Source: DATBDN01 sp036269895 (GTDB lineage: Bacteria > Actinomycetota > Thermoleophilia > Solirubrobacterales > Thermoleophilaceae). From it: DNA of 64,000 nt. Both the position numbers and the translations under genes were made by a program. How positions within the stretch are numbered: position 1 is the first letter of the stretch; every line of letters begins with the position of its first letter. The notes under the pieces were generated by a model. That model searched no databases. It was not told the origin of the DNA and saw only the letters and a list, made by a program, of their open reading frames with translations. Location of the stretch: NCBI GenBank assembly GCA_036269895.1, contig DATBDN010000076.1:10815-74814 (forward strand), written 5' to 3'. Shown piece by piece: positions 60,089 to 64,000 of the stretch.

Positions 60089-61312
60089 TTAAAGCAAGAG
60101 CCATGCCGACCACGCGGGACGTGCGGCTCCGGGGCCGGGCAACGCGTAGTCGAAGTCGTCGCGCAGTCCGGACTTGAAGCTGTTCGACGGGATGTCGTTG
60201 ATGCCGTGCTGGGTCCACAAGACGACCTGGGGAAGCGTGCGCATCGCCGCGACGCTGCGCTGGATCTTCGTCGCCTGCGCGTCGCGCGCAGCCGGATCTG
60301 CCCACGAGCTGCCTAGGTTGTAGCCGCCCTCGGTCAACCACAGGTTGCGGTCGCCGCCGCGGCCCTTCCAGTTCTTCGCGTACAGCAGGTCGATCGTCTG
60401 CTTCGCGCGGCTCGTGAGCGCTGGGTCCTCGTACTTGACGTCCTTGTAGTTGTGCTGCGACCAGTACACCGGGACCGGCGGCACCCATCCGGCGAGCACG
60501 TCGAGCAGCTGGGAGGTGAAGGTCTTCCAGTCCATCGACACGCCGGCACGTGCCGCGCCCGGATCGGGCGAGTCGCCCGTGGCCGGCGCGAGGATCGTCT
60601 GCCGTCCCCACTGCGAAGAGACGGTGGCCGCGGTCCGCATCATCGTGGCGGTCGAGCCGACGATGTTGTCCATCGGCCAGTAGAGCGTGTTCGGCTCGTT
60701 GACGATCTCGATCGCGTTCGCCTTCGCGCGCGACGGATTCCCGTAGTAGGCGGAGCTCGACTCGCGGTTGCCGGGCTTGTGCGGCCCGGACGAGTTGTAG
60801 GCGCCGTTGTAGCGCGCGCTCAGATAGCCGACGAACCACGCCCACGGCCCGTTCGTCGACAGGTTCGACGGCAGCTTGCGCTCAGGCCCCTTGGAGCTCA
60901 GAGGGTCCTGTCCGGTGGCACCGCTCGCCCAGGTCGGGAACGCCTGGTAGATCGTCACGATCACCTTGACGCCATCGTCGTTGGCGGCGCGCACCTGGCC
61001 GTCGAGCCGGCGCAGGTAGGCCGACCCCGTGCCTGATTGCGTCAGGTTGTTCCAGGAGTTGTCGCGACTCGTCTGTGCATACGCCTGCTGCAGGTCGTAC
61101 CAGGAGACCCAGAGCTTGACCCAGGTCGTGGCCGAGTTCTTGAAGTACTCGCGGTTGCCCCAGTAGCGATAGTCGTTCGGATGGTTGTCCTCGCGGAGCG
61201 GCTGCGGTCCGCTCATCGAGATCCCCTTGGCCATCGGCGCGCCGAGCGCGGCTGGCGCGCTCAGCGCGAGAGCGACGAGGCCTACGAGCGCTGAGCGGGC
61301 CAGAAAGCGCAA
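60089..61312 (-). CDS. Secreted glycoside-hydrolase-like TIM-barrel protein
   Basis: TTG 61312 is chosen: GGAAATAGG precedes it and the protein then starts with a clean signal peptide (LRFLARSALVGLVALALSAPAALGA), 407 aa. A start at 61408 would overlap the dehydrogenase E2 gene. The mature part has clan GH-A features: NAIEIVNEPNTLYWP (acid/base Glu in NEP) and NLWLTEGGYNLGSSW (probable nucleophile Glu), with GVKVIVTIYQAFPTWAS on an earlier strand. It likely hydrolyses an extracellular polysaccharide; the family (GH5/GH39-like) is not certain. Confidence 0.8.
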   Translation of the reverse strand: MRFLARSALVGLVALALSAPAALGAPMAKGISMSGPQPLREDNHPNDYRYWGNREYFKNSATTWVKLWVSWYDLQQAYAQTSRDNSWNNLTQSGTGSAYLRRLDGQVRAANDDGVKVIVTIYQAFPTWASGATGQDPLSSKGPERKLPSNLSTNGPWAWFVGYLSARYNGAYNSSGPHKPGNRESSSAYYGNPSRAKANAIEIVNEPNTLYWPMDNIVGSTATMMRTAATVSSQWGRQTILAPATGDSPDPGAARAGVSMDWKTFTSQLLDVLAGWVPPVPVYWSQHNYKDVKYEDPALTSRAKQTIDLLYAKNWKGRGGDRNLWLTEGGYNLGSSWADPAARDAQATKIQRSVAAMRTLPQVVLWTQHGINDIPSNSFKSGLRDDFDYALPGPGAARPAWSAWLLL

Positions 61313-61367
61313 CCTATTTCCACAATGCGCTACCTGCTTGGGTACCGCAATCCCTATCCGGGGTAAC

Positions 61368-62774
61368 TCACAGTAGGACGCGCCGCAGGTCCGACAGGAC
61401 GCTCGCAAGGTGGGCCATGAAGCGGGCGGCCTTCGCCCCGTCGATGACCCGGTGGTCGTACGAAAGCGACATCGGGAGCATCAGGCGCGGCACGAACTCC
61501 GAGCCGTCCCACACGGGCTTGGTGGCCGAGCGCGTGACGCCAAGGATGGCCACTTCGGGAGCGTTGATGATCGGCGTGAAGCCGGTGCCGCCGATGCCGC
61601 CGAGCGAGCTGATCGTGAAGGTGGCGCCCGACATGTCCGCGGGGCCGGCCTTGCCCTCGCGGGCCTTGCCGGACAGGTCGCGCAGCTCGTCGGCAACCTG
61701 CAACAGGCCCTTCTGGTCGACGTTCTTGATGACCGGCACGACCAGCCCGTAGGGCGTGTCGGCTGCGAACCCGATGTTCCAGTAGCGCTTGCGAATGAGA
61801 TCGTCGCCGCCTGTGCCCCCTTGTGGGGTATCGAGCGAGGCGTTGAAGTCGGGGAACTCCTTCAGGGTCGCGATCACGGCCTTCATGAGCAGCGCGACCA
61901 TCGTGACCTTCGACTCCGGGTGCTCCGCGTTGACCTGCTTGCGGAACGCCTCGAGGTCCGTGATGTCGGCCTCCTCGTGGTGGGTGACGTGCGGGATCAT
62001 CACCCAGTTGCGGGCCAGGTTCGGGCCCGAGATCTTCTGAATCTTCGAGAGCGGGACGCGCTCGATCTCGCCGTAGCGAGCAAAGTCGACCTGCGGCCAC
62101 GGCGCCAGCCCCGGCAGGCCCGCGCCGCCGCCGGCGATGGCGCCCTTCGCGGCAGCCACGACGTCGTCACGCGAGATGCGACCGTTGCGCCCGCTGCCCT
62201 CAACTCCACCGAGGTCGACGCCGAGCTCGCGCGCGAGCCGCCGCGCGAGCGGCGATGCGTACGGCGGCTCCCCGTCGCTGATCGTGGGTGCAGCCGGCGC
62301 GGTTGGCGCCGCCGCGGGTTCCGCCGCCGCAGATGGCGCGCCTGCATCGGGCGCGGCCGCATCGGTGGCAGGTGCATCGGCGGTGGCCACGGCGGCATCG
62401 GGGGCAGGTGCATCCCCAGCCGGCGCGGGTGCATCCGCTGCGGGCGCATCCGCCGTCGGCGCGGGCACCTCGGCGTTCTGCGCATCCGCGGCCGGAGCTG
62501 CGTCGAGCTGTTCCTCGCCCGCCGGTGCGCCATTGCCTGCGGCGATCGTCGCGATCGGCGTCCCCTCCGACACCTTGTCGCCCAGCTGGACAAGCAGCTT
62601 GTCAACGACGCCGGCCACCGGCGCCGGGATCTCCATCGTTGCCTTGTCGGACTCGAGCGTCACCAGCGGCGCGTCCACGTCGACGGCGTCGCCCTCGGAG
62701 ACGAGCACCTCGATGACCGGCACATCGCTGAAGTCGCCGATGTCCGGTACGGCTACCTGCGTCACCTCCGCCAC
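61368..62774 (-). CDS. aceF: Dihydrolipoamide acetyltransferase, pyruvate dehydrogenase E2
   Basis: 468 aa from GTG 62774, with GGGGAGG upstream. One lipoyl domain (about 1-75, lipoyl Lys in LESDKATMEIPAP) is followed by a long Ala/Pro/Asp linker of repeated DAPA-type units (about 85-160). The peripheral-subunit-binding domain follows (ASPLARRLARELGVDLGGVEGSGRNGRISRDDV), then the catalytic domain with the active-site His in the final MLPMSLSYDHRVIDGAKAARFM. Transfers acetyl groups to CoA. It overlaps the aceE 3' end by 13 bases. A single lipoyl domain is fewer than in many E2 enzymes. Confidence 0.94.
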   Translation of the reverse strand: MAEVTQVAVPDIGDFSDVPVIEVLVSEGDAVDVDAPLVTLESDKATMEIPAPVAGVVDKLLVQLGDKVSEGTPIATIAAGNGAPAGEEQLDAAPAADAQNAEVPAPTADAPAADAPAPAGDAPAPDAAVATADAPATDAAAPDAGAPSAAAEPAAAPTAPAAPTISDGEPPYASPLARRLARELGVDLGGVEGSGRNGRISRDDVVAAAKGAIAGGGAGLPGLAPWPQVDFARYGEIERVPLSKIQKISGPNLARNWVMIPHVTHHEEADITDLEAFRKQVNAEHPESKVTMVALLMKAVIATLKEFPDFNASLDTPQGGTGGDDLIRKRYWNIGFAADTPYGLVVPVIKNVDQKGLLQVADELRDLSGKAREGKAGPADMSGATFTISSLGGIGGTGFTPIINAPEVAILGVTRSATKPVWDGSEFVPRLMLPMSLSYDHRVIDGAKAARFMAHLASVLSDLRRVLL

Positions 62775-64000
62775 GGCGCCTCCCCTTCAGTCTCGATTCC
62801 ATACTCCTCGATGGCCTTCTTCGCAGCGTTGTCGTCGCCGAGTGCCCGCAGTGTCGCCAGCACCACGTGGTAGCGGTCGATCTCGAAGAAGCTGCGCAGC
62901 ACCTTGCGGAAGTCGCTGCGGCCGTAGCCGTCGGTCCCGAGGACCGTGAACGAACGGTCGCCAACGTACGGGCGGATCTGGTCCGGGAAGGCGCGGATGT
63001 AGTCGGTCGCCGCGACGATCGGCCCGCTGTGACCTTCGAGCACCTGCGTCGCGTACGGCACGCGCTGCTCCTCGCCGGGGTGCAGCATGTTCCAGCGCTC
63101 CGTCTCCATCCCCTCACGACGCAGCTCGGTGAAGGACGTCGCGCTCCACACGTTCGCCTTGACGCCAAAGTCCTGCTCGAGCAGGTCGGCGGCCGCCTCT
63201 ACCTCGCGCAGGATGGTGCCCGAGCCCATCAGCTGAACGGCGCCGTCGCTGCCCGCGTCGCGCAGCAGGTACATGCCGCGCAGGATCCCCTCCTCGACGT
63301 CCTCCGGCAGCGCCGGGTGCGGATAGTTCTCGTTCATCAGCGTGATGTAGAAGAAGACGTCCTCCTGCTCGGCGTACATGCGCCGCAACCCGTCGCGGAC
63401 GATCACCGCGACCTCGTAGGCGTAGGTCGGGTCGTAGGCCACCACGTTCGGGATGACCGAGGCGAGGATGTGCGAGTGCCCGTCCTCGTGCTGGAGTCCC
63501 TCTCCGTTCAGCGTCGTCCGGCCCGCCGTGCCGCCAAGCAGGAACCCGCGGGCGCGGGAATCGCCGGCGGCCCAAGCGAGGTCGCCCACGCGCTGGAAGC
63601 CGAACATCGAGTAGTAGATGTAGAACGGGATCATCGAGACGCCGTGGTTCGAGTACGAGGTCGCGGCCGCGATCCAGGAGGACATCGCGCCCGGCTCGTT
63701 GATCCCCTCCTGCAGGATCTGCCCGGCCTTGTCCTCGCGGTAGAACATCAGCGACTCGGCGTCCTCGGGCTGGTAGAGCTGCCCGACCTGGCTGAAGATC
63801 CCGAGCTGGCGGAACATCCCCTCCATGCCGAACGTGCGCGACTCGTCGGGCACGATCGGCACGACGCGGCGACCGATCTGCTTGTCGCGCACGAGCGCCG
63901 CGAGGATGCGGACGAACGCCATCGTGGTCGAGATCTCGCGATCGCCTGACCCCTCGACCTGCCCCTTGAACAGGTTGAGTTCCGGCACCGCCAGCGAGTC
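62762..64000 (-). CDS. aceE: Pyruvate dehydrogenase E1 component, C-terminal part
   Basis: The 3' 413 codons of a homodimeric AceE-type E1; the 5' end lies beyond the right edge. REISTTMAFVRILAALVRDKQIGRRVVPIVPDESRTFGMEGMFRQLGIF, YREDKAGQILQEGINEPGAMSSWIAAATSYSNHG and AGRTTLNGEGLQHEDGHSHILASVIPN are strongly conserved AceE blocks, including the His residues of the active-site loop (LQHEDGHS). TPP-dependent decarboxylation of pyruvate. Single-chain AceE with linked E2 is standard in actinobacteria. Confidence 0.96.
   Translation of the reverse strand, partial: DSLAVPELNLFKGQVEGSGDREISTTMAFVRILAALVRDKQIGRRVVPIVPDESRTFGMEGMFRQLGIFSQVGQLYQPEDAESLMFYREDKAGQILQEGINEPGAMSSWIAAATSYSNHGVSMIPFYIYYSMFGFQRVGDLAWAAGDSRARGFLLGGTAGRTTLNGEGLQHEDGHSHILASVIPNVVAYDPTYAYEVAVIVRDGLRRMYAEQEDVFFYITLMNENYPHPALPEDVEEGILRGMYLLRDAGSDGAVQLMGSGTILREVEAAADLLEQDFGVKANVWSATSFTELRREGMETERWNMLHPGEEQRVPYATQVLEGHSGPIVAATDYIRAFPDQIRPYVGDRSFTVLGTDGYGRSDFRKVLRSFFEIDRYHVVLATLRALGDDNAAKKAIEEYGIETEGEAPWRR

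Overview
The window is a compact, very GC-rich chromosomal segment with closely packed genes on both strands and frequent GTG/TTG starts. Neighbouring genes often overlap by 1 to 20 bases, both head to tail (ATGA/GTGA/TGATG junctions) and at convergent 3' ends. The gene content points to a high-GC actinobacterium: a single-subunit AceE-type pyruvate dehydrogenase E1, an F420-type luciferase-fold oxidoreductase, SpoIIE/STAS partner switching, P450s with an FprA-type reductase, DHA2 efflux pumps, phosphoketolase and an AlkZ-like protein. A Thermoleophilia-like lineage (Solirubrobacterales/Gaiellales) is my best guess from the style of several hypothetical proteins; this is inference, not a database match. 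I saw no rRNA, tRNA, CRISPR array, insertion sequence or phage gene.

Layout. 1-5.0 kb: a truncated SDR, a TrkA-C membrane protein, a secreted FecR-like protein and, divergent from it, a CHASE2 adenylate/guanylate cyclase overlapping a cyclic-nucleotide-binding protein. 5.0-13.7 kb (minus): a CHASE3 histidine kinase overlapping a glycine-betaine-type binding lipoprotein, then STAS and SpoIIE partner-switch proteins, then a GMC alcohol oxidase overlapping an aldehyde dehydrogenase. 13.7-17.5 kb: an HD-GYP fragment, phosphoketolase, a cupin and a DUF202 pair. 17.6-25.8 kb: efflux pump, glutamine amidotransferase, GNAT, SDR plus enoyl-CoA hydratase, AlkZ-like protein, ECF sigma factor divergent from a TetR regulator over a perfect palindrome, and an F420-type oxidoreductase. 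25.8-38.5 kb: acetoacetyl-CoA synthetase, quinone oxidoreductase, a Tat-exported amidase, PdxH, flavin reductase, an FprA-P450-MFS cluster, a sugar kinase and superoxide dismutase. 38.5-41.6 kb: a 44-bp tandem hairpin repeat, an MFS/HD-GYP pair and the largest intergenic region, which holds a 9-codon ORF followed by an intrinsic terminator.

41.5-44.0 kb is the most coherent regulatory system seen. A carboxylesterase, a MarR regulator and a YceI-FMN reductase pair are preceded by promoters carrying the same inverted repeat, TTGC-N4-GCAA, placed over the -10 or -35 elements. The gene set resembles the Bacillus MhqR quinone/electrophile regulon. 44.0-50.1 kb: a cupin, a CgeB-like glycosyltransferase with the remnant of a second one, a circularly permuted ATP-grasp protein, a PuuD-like amidotransferase and a MocR-type regulator. 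50.1-53.0 kb: a QorB-like SDR, a second P450 coupled to a 33-aa membrane microprotein, and an Lrp regulator. 53.1-57.4 kb: a phenylalanine/tyrosine catabolic operon (phenylalanine hydroxylase, HPPD, homogentisate dioxygenase, fumarylacetoacetase) whose homogentisate dioxygenase gene carries an in-frame TAG. 57.4-64.0 kb: a RibD-C/DHFR-like protein, a small PRC-barrel-like protein, an APC permease, a secreted glycoside-hydrolase-like protein, and AceF plus the 3' part of AceE.
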